NCBI GenBank assembly: GCA_958295885.1
Contig: OY282380.1
Span: 1,364,001-1,428,000, forward strand
Direction: 5' to 3'
DNA from: Arenicellales bacterium
Lineage (GTDB): Bacteria > Pseudomonadota > Gammaproteobacteria > Arenicellales > JAJDZL01
DNA length: 64,000 bases
The stretch's first letter is position 1; every line of letters begins with the position of its first letter. The position numbers and the translations under genes are program-made. The notes below the pieces were generated by a model, which was not told where the DNA came from, made no database searches, and worked only from the letters and a program-made list of their open reading frames with translations. Positions 28,301 through 36,870 of the stretch are shown here, in pieces.

Positions 28301-30102
28301 TTCAGCAACTCTGACTTAGCAGCCTGGAATTTCTGAATTTCTTTGCACAATTGCAGTACTTTACTGGGACTGCCGATCAATTCTTTGGAGTTTACCAGTT
28401 CGGACGTCAGTGCTGGAAGTGCCGACAGTGAGTACAGCTGCTGAACTAAATCAAGTGCATTCTGGATGGTTTCTGCGTCAGAACATCTCACGATTTGTGC
28501 CGCAGACTGGACTAAATATTCAAACGAATCCAAGATCTCAGCAGATTCTTCTATGTCATCTCTGAGATCGTCCCGTTCAAACTGGGTCAGTCTTTTGTGA
28601 GTTCCTCGCCAAACATGTTCAAATTCGCTGCCATGCTGGGAGGTCAACTGCGCAAGTGACGCAACTACGTCAAGTCGCTGCCTGTATTCGTCGGCACTCC
28701 AGCGGTCCGCACCCGAAATCGTAAAGCGAGGTCTGGGCAGTTCATTCTCTCGCAACTCTGCCAGCTGCCCAATTGCCAAGTAAGGGGTTTGCTCTGTGTT
28801 TTCGAAGGTCTGGTGAAGTATTGACGACAAGCGATTGAGGTCATCACGCAGCTGTCTGATCTGTTCTCGGTCCAAGTCATCAACAACCGGCCTGCCTAAC
28901 TCGAGAGTTTCTTTCAGCTGCGTGTAGATATATTTGCGATTTGCTTTTTGCGAATGAAGTTCAAGGCAGAGCGGTCCAAGACCACACTGCTTCAACCGTT
29001 CATAGACAACCTCAAGAGCTGCTCTTTTTTCAGCGATGAAAAGCACGCTTTTTTTGTCTTTCAGCGCGGAAGCGATAACATTGGCGATGGTTTGCGATTT
29101 TCCAGTCCCAGGAGGTCCTTGGACGACTAGATTCCTGCCTTGGCGAGCTGCGGCAATGACTTGAGTCTGCGATGAATCAGCGTCGAGAATATGAACAAGG
29201 TCTTCAGGGTCAGGAAATCGCTTGTCCAAGTTTTCTTCGGAATTGATCACGCCTCCATCGCTCTGAAAGCCACCGACAAGCAAATTCGAAAATAGGTCAC
29301 TGCCTGCACATGATTCTTCGTCAATATTTTCCGGTGCAAGATCATTCCACATTAAAAACTTTGCGAATGAATAGAAGCTGAGTTCCATCGTATCGCGTTG
29401 AACGCGCCATTGAGACTGCGCAGAAATGCTTTTTTCAACCTGTTTGAAATACTCGGAAGGCAGCCACCGATCATCGTCCGAAAAATCAGGCAGGAATAAA
29501 TCAAAATCGTTTTCCAGCATTGCGCGTAACGAAAGATTTGGTTCCAAGTCCTGATCTCGGACCGTGAGCTTGAATTTGACCCGGGCATTGTTTCGTTCCA
29601 AATTTACGGGCAGCAGCACCAAAGGTGCGTAACGTGCGATATCCGACGACTCACTCTCGTACCATTCGAGAAAGCCAAGCGCCAGGTAAAGCACGCTGAT
29701 TCCCTGCTCCTGCTCCATAAGTTCTGCCTGTCGAAACAGATTCAGGAGGCGTTTTTGCAACGCGTCGGCTGTCAGCCGAGTTTGCAGCAGCATGTCAACA
29801 TGATGTGCTGCAATCTGTTGTTTTGACTCCTCATCGTCTCGTGGGATGTAGACCGCCTCATCATCTCCGTTTGCGTCGGTGTCAGTGCGGGCGCCCCGAT
29901 AGGCCTCAAACATCATTTTTCTTCGTCGCTGATACAGGATTTTGAAAACCTCATCCGATCTTTCGTCTTCTATGTCGAGAGCTTTCATCCTGTTCTTCCC
30001 AACCGGTGCGTTGACCAAGGTAGAACGCTTACCGATGTCAACGAGTTGTTCTCGTAGCATATTGACGGCTTGGCTGAGTCTGGCATCTGAATTACCATTC
30101 AT
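25381..30102 (-). CDS. DUF4011/DUF3320 superfamily 1 helicase with Vsr-like nuclease domain
   Basis: The 1573-aa protein is built as a DUF4011-type N-terminal region (about residues 10-300), a split SF1 helicase core, a Vsr/DUF559-like endonuclease and a C-terminal DUF3320 region. Seen directly: Walker A QGPPGTGKSQT near 331, a long coiled-coil-rich insertion (about 450-900), Walker B LLIDEASQVRPGDA and VVVGDEKQMPPTSF near 950-980, helicase motifs WHYRSKHP, NVQGDERDV and RLNVLFTRAK, then the nuclease FRIDLAIYDPDDE and AVECDGARYH (catalytic Asp, Glu, Asp) near 1270-1300. Such proteins occur in accessory and defence islands. It is divergent from gmk. Part of its gene is duplicated at 33795-33968. 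Confidence 0.88.
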   Translation of the reverse strand: MNGNSDARLSQAVNMLREQLVDIGKRSTLVNAPVGKNRMKALDIEDERSDEVFKILYQRRRKMMFEAYRGARTDTDANGDDEAVYIPRDDEESKQQIAAHHVDMLLQTRLTADALQKRLLNLFRQAELMEQEQGISVLYLALGFLEWYESESSDIARYAPLVLLPVNLERNNARVKFKLTVRDQDLEPNLSLRAMLENDFDLFLPDFSDDDRWLPSEYFKQVEKSISAQSQWRVQRDTMELSFYSFAKFLMWNDLAPENIDEESCAGSDLFSNLLVGGFQSDGGVINSEENLDKRFPDPEDLVHILDADSSQTQVIAAARQGRNLVVQGPPGTGKSQTIANVIASALKDKKSVLFIAEKRAALEVVYERLKQCGLGPLCLELHSQKANRKYIYTQLKETLELGRPVVDDLDREQIRQLRDDLNRLSSILHQTFENTEQTPYLAIGQLAELRENELPRPRFTISGADRWSADEYRQRLDVVASLAQLTSQHGSEFEHVWRGTHKRLTQFERDDLRDDIEESAEILDSFEYLVQSAAQIVRCSDAETIQNALDLVQQLYSLSALPALTSELVNSKELIGSPSKVLQLCKEIQKFQAAKSELLKEVSENSFSIPWNQVRTEIQKRGKSLFRSFSGSYRKAIATLQSVCLTTCPSQSKDQLALIDRLLEVERLQGRIRKSAAFGHDALMEFWKGHETEVHEIFSAVEWIIQHSRRLGSTEKVREQVLAVPENQDLSSIAAELQEAYDEWMNSWERVAKEMELDLETAFGAESVDAIEIHALVERLYAWLENMDSFDFWHQLKEAGNMAEELGLQELRNRLGNGELEAEWAEKSFAYIRTFGLWQRMCQAEPQLKQIEGSERSSKIEQFKQLDQQLQGLVSQEVALQHFESLPEGSSGQIGIIRGEVNKKTRHIQIRTLLDKAGEAVVRIKPVFMMSPLSVAQFLKLGRITFDLLLIDEASQVRPGDAMGAILRSRQIVVVGDEKQMPPTSFFERQVGSDELNIDEYADIQAAQAAEMESILSLCEARAMPRGMLRWHYRSKHPSLIAVSNHEFYNDSLIFPPSPIHSGQNIGLSFRFVEDGVYARGRRANNAIEAQTVADAVFEHARNHPNETLGVVALSKVQSQTILNKLEFMRTEHPELEAFCNEAKPNAFFVKNLENVQGDERDVIFVSIGYGKDEHGYFSQSFGPVSNSGGERRLNVLFTRAKNRCQVFSSIRHSDIRVDAARHAGPRVLRRFLKFAETGDLDIPTFTGGGPDSPFETAVANALQRYGFKVAGQVGSAGFRIDLAIYDPDDESRFLLAVECDGARYHSSSWARERDRLRQAVLEQKGWKIHRIWSTDWLYNRDEEIRKLLKAIDRARVEQNQEPASSSPLTPVRIERVEVAPEPDTVPYQEASFAIPDDVRESMELRDVNRNELADWAAQVVEVEGPVHVQEIARRLSLLWGYTSTGPAIKAAVAAAAEWALHKNLIRYSDSTSKEFFDRMDSPDNSLPRNRSSSSAQVRQLRMLPPTEVQAAVIICVEKNIAIDANKCAVQVAKMLGYGRASKGFQTLVQAQVQTLVREGKLQEVSGELKLP

Positions 30103-30505
30103 AATTTACGCACCGTTTTGCTTTCGCAATTGTTGATGAGTTCCATGCGGCAATATCAGTCGCATAAGAAAATGAACGAAGGCAACAATGAATAGACATT
30201 GACCTGCTGCATCCGAAACTCCACGTTTCGAACTTGGTTTTCGCGTTGAAATGAGTTCGGGTTACACATCCAAATTTTTCCATGAACATCAAACAAATAT
30301 AATAGCTCAAATTTCTGGATTCAAAGTCGTCCAGTTCGATCTGACAAAACAGCTGGACCACAATCAATATAGAGATTGATCACTGATTCTCCGTACTGTT
30401 GTTTATGATCAATAATACCAAAAGATTCAAATTTTTCCGTAGCAGCGAAAGCGTTTCCCGTTAATCCAAGTGATCTCAAATTGATTTAGGAACCGAGAAT
30501 CATTG
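30103..30505. other. Divergent intergenic region between the helicase and gmk
   Basis: This 403-bp AT-rich region must hold the promoters of both flanking genes. I see no gene. Part of it (near gmk) is recognisable in decayed form at about 34080-34143. Confidence 0.6.
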
Positions 30506-31132
30506 ATGAGCAAAGAACAGGTACAGCCGGTTTTAATGATTGTTTCCGCGGCGTCCGGGACCGGCAAATCCAGCTTGACGCGAGCTCTCGTGGCAGCGGA
30601 ACCCAGTACTGTACTGTCGATTTCGCATACGACGAGAGAAAAACGCGGTGAAGAAAAAAACGGAGTGGATTATTTCTTCATCAGCGCGGCAGAGTTTGAA
30701 GGCATGATTGAACAAGGTGAGTTTGTTGAATATGCCGAGCTCTATGGGTGTTACTACGGCACCTCGCGTTCCATGATTGAGAATCTTCTCAGCTCAGGCA
30801 GCAGTGTTGTATTGGAAATTGATTGGCAGGGAGCTGCTCAGATCATGCTGCATTATCCGAATGCAGTTCGCGTATTTCTTTTGCCACCTTCAATTGAAAC
30901 ACTGAAAAACCGATTAATGCTTAGAGGCCGGGATTCAAAATCATCTATCAATCAGCGTCTGACATTGGCAATTGAGGACATGAAAAATTGTTTGACATAC
31001 GATTATTTGATTTTAAATGATGATTTTGACGCGGCACTCGAAAATCTAAAAAGTCTGCTGCCGGGCAATTCAGGTCAGCCGCGCACAATTCCGGACAGGC
31101 TGCTTCAGCGCTTGGGAATTGTGGATGAATAA
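30506..31132 (+). CDS. gmk: Guanylate kinase
   Basis: The 208-aa enzyme phosphorylates GMP to GDP. P-loop SAASGTGKSS, the GMP-binding SISHTTREKRGEEKNGVDYFF segment and the lid region RLMLRGRD are all present, and length is standard. Some changes are unusual (AASGTGKSS in place of the common APSGAGKSS) but conservative. The ATG at 30506 is preferred to a TTG one codon earlier. In most gammaproteobacteria gmk is followed by rpoZ and spoT; here they are absent, so the local order is rearranged. A decayed copy of its 5' half is at 34144-34450. Confidence 0.95.
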   Translation: MSKEQVQPVLMIVSAASGTGKSSLTRALVAAEPSTVLSISHTTREKRGEEKNGVDYFFISAAEFEGMIEQGEFVEYAELYGCYYGTSRSMIENLLSSGSSVVLEIDWQGAAQIMLHYPNAVRVFLLPPSIETLKNRLMLRGRDSKSSINQRLTLAIEDMKNCLTYDYLILNDDFDAALENLKSLLPGNSGQPRTIPDRLLQRLGIVDE

Positions 31133-31813
31133 GATCAATGATCGAAAGGTTGGTCTTAGGCTTCGGTCTGGCTTGAACTCGCAGATGCTTCGGTACGCAC
31201 ATTTGGTACAAACGTGAATTCTTTAAAGCAGTGAGGCTGGCGACGCGTCACACTGCCTGGAAGACTGTGAAAGCATTGTGATTCAGCAAAAAGTAAATTG
31301 AGGCATGTGTCGGCGAAGTTGCAGCGAACCGCTATTGAGCAAGGAGCATTGACTGCAAACGTCCATCAAGTCCATATCTTGAAACTCATACCTTGATTCT
31401 CTCACAACCTCCGGAGCGAAATGCTGGCACGGAGCGCTCGGCGACGGGAAGAGGTCCGAAGCCAAGGCAGCCGAAGGAACGAAGCAATTTTCCGGAGACG
31501 GAGATGTTCGGTACCACCGTGTTTCTCGGAAATTCGGGGACATGGACGATGGACTGCACGGTGCCAATGTGCATCACGCTCGGGAGGCCGGTGATCGTCG
31601 CCGCACCCTATTGGGATTTCAGTTTCGTCCCGTGCACCCTCGCTCCCCTCTCGCTTCCCGCATTGGCTGTTGATGATAACTTCCCACGCCGTTCAGATGC
31701 GCCGAGCATGCGTCGGTACCCGGTCTAACCGAAAAGTCGATCATTGGCCGCGCGCTTCGCTGTTCACAACATCAAAGAATCCCTGTGACAGACACTGATC
31801 AGCACGAGCGTGA
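31133..31813. other. Intergenic segment between gmk and the PQQ dehydrogenase, GC-rich in its second half
   Basis: No supported gene. From about 31380 to 31740 the composition becomes GC-rich like the dehydrogenase gene; a 111-codon plus-strand frame (31393-31728) resembles no family and is probably spurious. The stretch probably arrived with the dehydrogenase gene. Confidence 0.45.
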
Positions 31814-33922
31814 CTATTCCGGTCGCGCGAAGGCGACAAGCGAAGCGTCGGACCCGCGACCCGTTGCGATAACGACGAACTGCCTTCCGGAACGCGTGCG
31901 GTAGGTCATGGGGTTCGCGTTCGTTCGAAACGGCGTTGCGCCTCGCCAGATCTCGTCGCCCGTCGCCTTGTCGAACGCATACAGGTACGGGTCACCGCCG
32001 CCAAGGAACACGAGACCACCCTTGGTCACCATTGGACCGGAGTTGCCGCGCGTGCCCAGTCGCTCGGGCAGCTCGACGCCACGCAGCAGCGGATGCTCGC
32101 GCACGGCAGGGGCACCCTCGCCGAACGGCACTTTCCAAGCAATCTCGCCTGCGTTGAGATCAATTGCCACCAAGTGCGCGTACGGCGGCTTGATGAGCGG
32201 AATCGGACCGAGCCTGCTCTCCGGGGTCGGAGCGGCCCCAAGTCCATCCGCCTCCCGATACATGATGAGAGACGCGCCATAGGGACAGTTGTTGCTGTAC
32301 TCGACGTCGACCTCAGGATCGTCACCGGCGTTAACACACACCTGGTTCGTGTCGGCATCTTCCGAAGTCCGAACGTACAGCAGCCCGGTCTCCGGATCGA
32401 ATGCCGCACCACCCCAGTTCGCACCGCCACTCGCACCCGGGCGCTGGAGCGTACCCTGAAGGCTCGGCGGCGTGAAAAGCGGACCCAGCCGGAAGCGCTG
32501 CATCTCCTCCACCGCGAGCGCGTGGATGGCCGGCGTCAGATCGTTTGCATCCTCCAGCGACACTCCCTGCCGGCTGAAAGGTGGCGGCTTTGTTGGAAAC
32601 GGCTGCGTCGGGTAAAGCACCTCACCCGGCACGTCCGTTGTCGTGTTCACCGCGCGTTCCTCGATCGGCCACACCGGTTCGCCCGTCACCCGGTTGAACA
32701 CGTACGTGAAGCCCTGCTTGGACACTTGTGCCACCGCGTCAATCTCGCGTCCGTCCACCGTGGTCGTCACGAGGTTCGGCGCCGCGGCAAGGTCGTAGTC
32801 CCACACTCCGTGGTGCACCGTCTGAAAGTGCCAGCGCCGCTCGCCCGTTCGAGCATCCAGGCACACCAGCGACTCGGCGAAGAGGTTCGCTCCCACTCGC
32901 CGGCCGCCCCAGTAGTCGCTGCTCGGCGTGCTCGTCGGAACATACAGCAGCCCGCGCTCGGCATCGAGCGACAGCAGCCCCCACACGTTGGCGTGGCCGG
33001 TGTAGCGCCACGACTCGTTCTCCCAAGTGTCCGCGCCGAAGTCGTCGCTCGATTGCGGGATGGTAAAGAAGACCCAGCGCCGCTCACCCGTTCGAGCGTC
33101 GAAGGCCTGCACGGTACCGGGCGGGTCGAACTTGCGCTGCACTCGGTCGGGAATGCGGCTGCCTACGATCACCAGGTCATCGAACACCACCGGCGGCGAG
33201 GTCTGGTCAAATTCGCGGCGAGTCACCGGGCGGCCATGACCCTCGGTCAGCACAACGCTCCCGCTCTCGCCGAATCCCGCCTCCGGCTCACCGGTCGCGG
33301 CATCGATCGCATACAGCCGGTCGCGGCTGTTGAGGAAGATCCGCGCGCCGTCCCCGTCGCTCCACCAGGCGATGCCCCGGTGCTTGAAACCGCGCGGTCC
33401 GACACCCTTGGAGCCTCCTTCGTATACCTTGGGATCGAAAGTCCACAACTCGGCGCCCGTATCCGCGTCGAGAGCCACCACGCGCGTATACATTGTCGAG
33501 AGGTACAGGATGTTTCCGACCATGATGGGCGTCGTCTGGAACGGGCCCGGTTGGGTGCCGTATTCCTCGAAGGGCATTTCGTTCGGCTCCCACTGCCAGA
33601 CGATCTCCAGCTCGCCCACGCTGGCGACCGAGAGTTCCTCGGCTGCGGAGTACTTGGTGTGCGTCGGCTCGGAGCCGACGTACGGCCACTCAATCATGGC
33701 GTCCGGTTCCTGGGCGCCTGCGAGGGCGGCAGACATGAGGGCGGCTGTCGCAACGAATCGCTTAATGGAAGAGATTCCGATAGGAAACTGTATGCTGGTT
33801 TGGCGGCAGATCGATTGCATTGATGCAATCGCATTTCTGCAAGAACCGGAGAAGGAACGAGATAGGGACTTCCCCCGTTTTTGAATTTCGGTGCGGGAGC
33901 CCCGATAATTTTCAAACATCAC
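31814..33922 (-). CDS. PQQ-dependent dehydrogenase (quinoprotein glucose dehydrogenase-like), chimeric N-terminus
   Basis: An eight-bladed quinoprotein family enzyme oxidising a sugar or alcohol in the periplasm with pyrroloquinoline quinone. Propeller repeats (e.g. ALDADTGAELWTFDP, AFDARTGERRWVF, CLDARTGERRWHFQT) and the family motif HHGVWDYDLAAAPNLV are clear; the C-terminus has FLGGGDPYLYAFDKATG. A signal-like segment (SSIKRFVATAALMSAALAGAQ) lies at about residues 51-71. The first ~43 residues, however, match pieces of the DUF4011 helicase (MMFENYRG; IQKRGKSLSRSFSGSCR), so the native start was lost and translation probably uses an ATG in this debris (33922 or 33823). Strongly GC-rich compared with neighbours: likely acquired. 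No PQQ synthesis genes are in the window. Confidence 0.85.
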   Translation of the reverse strand: MMFENYRGSRTEIQKRGKSLSRSFSGSCRNAIASMQSICRQTSIQFPIGISSIKRFVATAALMSAALAGAQEPDAMIEWPYVGSEPTHTKYSAAEELSVASVGELEIVWQWEPNEMPFEEYGTQPGPFQTTPIMVGNILYLSTMYTRVVALDADTGAELWTFDPKVYEGGSKGVGPRGFKHRGIAWWSDGDGARIFLNSRDRLYAIDAATGEPEAGFGESGSVVLTEGHGRPVTRREFDQTSPPVVFDDLVIVGSRIPDRVQRKFDPPGTVQAFDARTGERRWVFFTIPQSSDDFGADTWENESWRYTGHANVWGLLSLDAERGLLYVPTSTPSSDYWGGRRVGANLFAESLVCLDARTGERRWHFQTVHHGVWDYDLAAAPNLVTTTVDGREIDAVAQVSKQGFTYVFNRVTGEPVWPIEERAVNTTTDVPGEVLYPTQPFPTKPPPFSRQGVSLEDANDLTPAIHALAVEEMQRFRLGPLFTPPSLQGTLQRPGASGGANWGGAAFDPETGLLYVRTSEDADTNQVCVNAGDDPEVDVEYSNNCPYGASLIMYREADGLGAAPTPESRLGPIPLIKPPYAHLVAIDLNAGEIAWKVPFGEGAPAVREHPLLRGVELPERLGTRGNSGPMVTKGGLVFLGGGDPYLYAFDKATGDEIWRGATPFRTNANPMTYRTRSGRQFVVIATGRGSDASLVAFARPE

Positions 33923-33968
33923 TTTTCTTTGTCGCTGAAACAGGATATTGAATACCTCATCCGAAATA
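33795..33968 (-). pseudogene. Two fused scraps of a second DUF4011 helicase gene
   Basis: 33806-33896 matches the parent gene at 28166-28260, and 33896-33968 matches 29889-29960, with many substitutions. The join skips more than 1.6 kb of the parent at a short shared sequence (...CGAACT/GGAGCC region). It overlaps the 5' end of the PQQ dehydrogenase frame and supplies its first codons. Confidence 0.85.
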
Positions 33969-34143
33969 CGAATTCCCTATGGAATCAGTAGTTAAAATTA
34001 AGTCCATACTCGGCACTGTCATATCTTGCGCACCGCAGTTTATGGCAAATAGTATATCCAAAAGAATTAACCATTCACATCGTGGCGAACGTATTGCCCG
34101 TTAATCCAAACGATTTCGCTTTGATCTTAGTACCTAGTATCAT

Positions 34144-34450
34144 TGATAAATAAAGAACGAAACCTGCCAGTTTTAATGATTGTTTCAGCGGCTTTCGACG
34201 CTGGCAAATCCAGCTTGCAGTTTGAGCGGAGATCTCTTGGCAGCGGACTCCAGAACAATTATTGTCGATTTCACATACGACGATAGAAAAACTCGGTAAT
34301 GAAAAATGCGCAGTTGATCATTTCTTTATCGGCGCAGCAGAGTCTGAAGGCATGATTGAACGAGATTAGTTTGTTCAATACGCCAAGCTTTATGACCGTT
34401 GCGACGGCACTTCGCATTCCAGATTTGAAAGCCTCCTCAGCTCAGGCAGC
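34144..34450 (+). pseudogene. Decayed guanylate kinase copy (5' half)
   Basis: Aligns with gmk from its start codon (ATG changed to ATA) through the P-loop (GACGCTGGCAAATCCAGCTT) and the SISHTT region, with frameshifts and stops. It keeps the same order and orientation relative to the helicase scraps as the intact helicase/gmk pair, so the locus was duplicated and then decayed. Confidence 0.85.
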
Positions 34451-34647
34451 TTTAATCTCGGGTCTTGATTCACTACATCGATCAACTTCAATAATTGATC
34501 TAAAACCGTTTCGCTTAAATGGTTGTCCTATCTCCCGAACAAAACACGATCAGGTTCAAGGAAAGTGTTGATGGACAGTTATGAAATCTGCGATCACTCG
34601 GATTGAACGGCCATAACTGCCATTCACCGATGATTTTGATTTTAAAT

Positions 34648-35605
34648 GCCTCTAAGTCTGTTTCAGACAGTAGTATAATTATAGTCAATATAAGTATATA
34701 AAAACAGATATTTATATCTTTATAAACAAGAGACAGACGTGCAGCAGAAACCAACTGATTTCGTGGATTGGTGTTCCACTTTCTCCACACGGGAAGCTGG
34801 TTTGGAAGAGTTTAAACGACATCGTTGACCGAACGGCTTCAAGTGCCCGCGGTGCGAACACAAATCAAGCCCATAGTTTGATCCGTCACTGCCTTCATCG
34901 ATGCACCCAGCGCCGACATCAAGCGTCGGTGCCCGCCGGCACCGTATTCGAGCACACGAAACTGCCGCTGCCGAAATGGTTGGCAGCCACTAATCTGATG
35001 AGTTCGGACATAGGCGGCATCTCGGCCACGCGCTTATCGCAAATGGTTGGCATCAGTTGGATCAGTGCGCAGCAGCTGCTGCGCAATCTGCGACAGACTA
35101 TGGTGAGATCACGATCAGCCTTATCGGCTCAGTGGCTTGTCAAAGTCAATGATGCGTTCATCGGCGGAAAAAGCCGGTCCTCGCCGCAGTCGAACGCCGC
35201 GCCGATGGGACAGGTTTCCTGGCGGTGGAAGTCGTCGAACGGGTAGATCATCCACATGTTCAAAAATTTACGCAACCTCTTCAGCCCACCGCCGTGGTTT
35301 GCAGCGACGCAATTGCCGCTTTGAACATCGTGTCGGAACACTGTCAGCAGGAGGCTCGTGTGACACCGCCGCAACCAGCCGCTCAGAGGCTGCCAGTTAT
35401 ACACATCGTCATCGACAATTTCAAACGTTTCCTGCTGGGAACCCCTCACAGTGTCAGCGGTAATTGCCTGCACGAGTATATTTGCGAATTTGTCTATCGT
35501 TTCAATCGTCGCTTATGGCAACTCCAACTGCCTCAACGGCTGTTGCATGCAACCGCTAATCACCAACCAATTCCCTGTGAATTTGGCTGAAACAAGTTCA
35601 GAGGC
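34648..35605 (+). mobile_element. IS1595 family insertion sequence, decayed, left copy
   Basis: Terminal inverted repeats of 21 bases match imperfectly: GCCTCTAAGTCTGTTTCAGAC (34648-34668) and the complement of 35585-35605. Between them a transposase is spread over several frames: QQKPTDFVDWCSTFSTREAG, PAGTVFEHTKLPLPKW, LMSSDIGGISATRL, then FLAVEVVERV and a C-terminus DNFKRFLLGTPHSVSG, YICEFVYRFNRRLWQ. It is about 958 bp, the normal size for the family, but frameshifted. No clear target-site duplication. It is inverted relative to the copy at 37600-38382. Confidence 0.85.
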
Positions 35606-35760
35606 ATATTAACCAATATTACCTTAGACGGTGATGCAGATTGCGAGTCTAATGTGGGAATCAATTGATCTTCGACTAGAATTCTTCAATGCAATTTCAT
35701 AATTTAGCAATAAGGCTGTTCGCGAAATGAACCACGCTGGAAATATAGAGGAAATTTGAA

Positions 35761-36870
35761 ATGTATACGTCGTACAGCGTCGAAAACTTTCGCTGTTTCA
35801 AAAACTTGAAGATAGAGAATCTAGCAGCGTTCAATTTAATTTCGGGAAAAAATAACTCCGGTAAAACTTCGTTATTGGAATCGCTGTGGCTTCATTGCTA
35901 CCCAAATGATCCCGAATTAGGATGGCGCGTCGCGAAATTTCGTGGTGTGGCCAAGCAGGATGGCAGAAATTTTCTAGCAGATTTATTTTATGATTTTGAA
36001 TTACAGAAAGAAATTTCCCTGTCTGCTGAAGGAAGCTGGGGCGGGAAGCCTCGTAAACTCACAATTAAATCAAGTCCTCCTGAAGAAGTTCGTTTGACCC
36101 TGACGGACAACGATCTCGATGAATCTTCGTTGTCTCAATTTGATTCCCGATGGACTGAATTTTCTTCAATTTACCGTTCAGGAATCGTTCTAAATTACAC
36201 CGATGAATCGGGGAAATATTATGAATCACGCGGTTTCGGAGGTCTCGTAGACTTAGAGGGATATGCGCCACGCAAAAAAGAAGGTTTTTTGTCTGATAGT
36301 GCAGACTTGCCTAATCATCCAACTTGTGTTTTTCTTAATTCTCGAAAGCAAAATATAAGAGAAGATATGAAACGATTTTCTAAAGTTCTTCTGGACGGAC
36401 ACCAAGATGAAGTAGTGAAAAGCCTGCAAATGATCGACAAGCGAATTAGAAACATAGATATTTTATCGGTTCCTACTTTTATGTTTTACGTCAGAGTTTC
36501 TGACTTGACCCGCCCCATCCCAATCAGTTTTATGGGCGAAGGTACGAAACGGTTCTTATCTATTTACTTGGCATTTCATGAGGCTAGAAATGGCGTTCTT
36601 CTAATTGATGAATTCGAAAATTGCTTTCATCACAGCGTGCTCAAGAAAATGCTGAAATATTTCTATGAATTGTCTCAGCGGTTAAATGTGCAAGTTTTTG
36701 CAACTACACATAGTCTAGATATGTTAAAAGCAGCCAATGAGGCTTTTCTGCACCATAGTGATGAATTTTCCTTTTACCGGCTGGGTTGGAAAGAAGGTGT
36801 ATTGACAGCTACTAATTACCCCTTCTATCTGTTCCAATACACTGTTGAAAATGAAGTAGAAATTCGCTGA
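35761..36870 (+). CDS. ABC/OLD-like AAA ATPase of a two-gene module
   Basis: The 369-aa protein is an SMC/OLD-type ATPase (AAA_15/AAA_21). It opens with a YSVENFRCFKNLKIENL strand typical of RecF/OLD proteins; Walker A GKNNSGKTS at 29-37, ABC signature FMGEGTKRFL near 257, Walker B GVLLIDEFEN near 278 and H-loop ATTHSLDML near 313 are all intact. It has no nuclease domain of its own. Its stop overlaps the start of the DUF3226 gene (TGATGA), so the two are coupled. In known two-gene systems (PARIS, AbiL) such ATPases sense infection and control a TOPRIM effector; that role here is inference. GAGGA precedes the ATG. Confidence 0.85.
   Translation: MYTSYSVENFRCFKNLKIENLAAFNLISGKNNSGKTSLLESLWLHCYPNDPELGWRVAKFRGVAKQDGRNFLADLFYDFELQKEISLSAEGSWGGKPRKLTIKSSPPEEVRLTLTDNDLDESSLSQFDSRWTEFSSIYRSGIVLNYTDESGKYYESRGFGGLVDLEGYAPRKKEGFLSDSADLPNHPTCVFLNSRKQNIREDMKRFSKVLLDGHQDEVVKSLQMIDKRIRNIDILSVPTFMFYVRVSDLTRPIPISFMGEGTKRFLSIYLAFHEARNGVLLIDEFENCFHHSVLKKMLKYFYELSQRLNVQVFATTHSLDMLKAANEAFLHHSDEFSFYRLGWKEGVLTATNYPFYLFQYTVENEVEIR

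Noticed and set aside
31393..31728. 111-codon plus-strand frame in the GC-rich leader
   Set aside because: Proline/arginine-rich, no family, long frames are expected by chance in GC-rich DNA.
32093..33823. 576-codon plus-strand frame opposite the PQQ dehydrogenase
   Set aside because: It is the antisense of a GC-rich gene; the Arg/His-rich translation is characteristic of a shadow frame.
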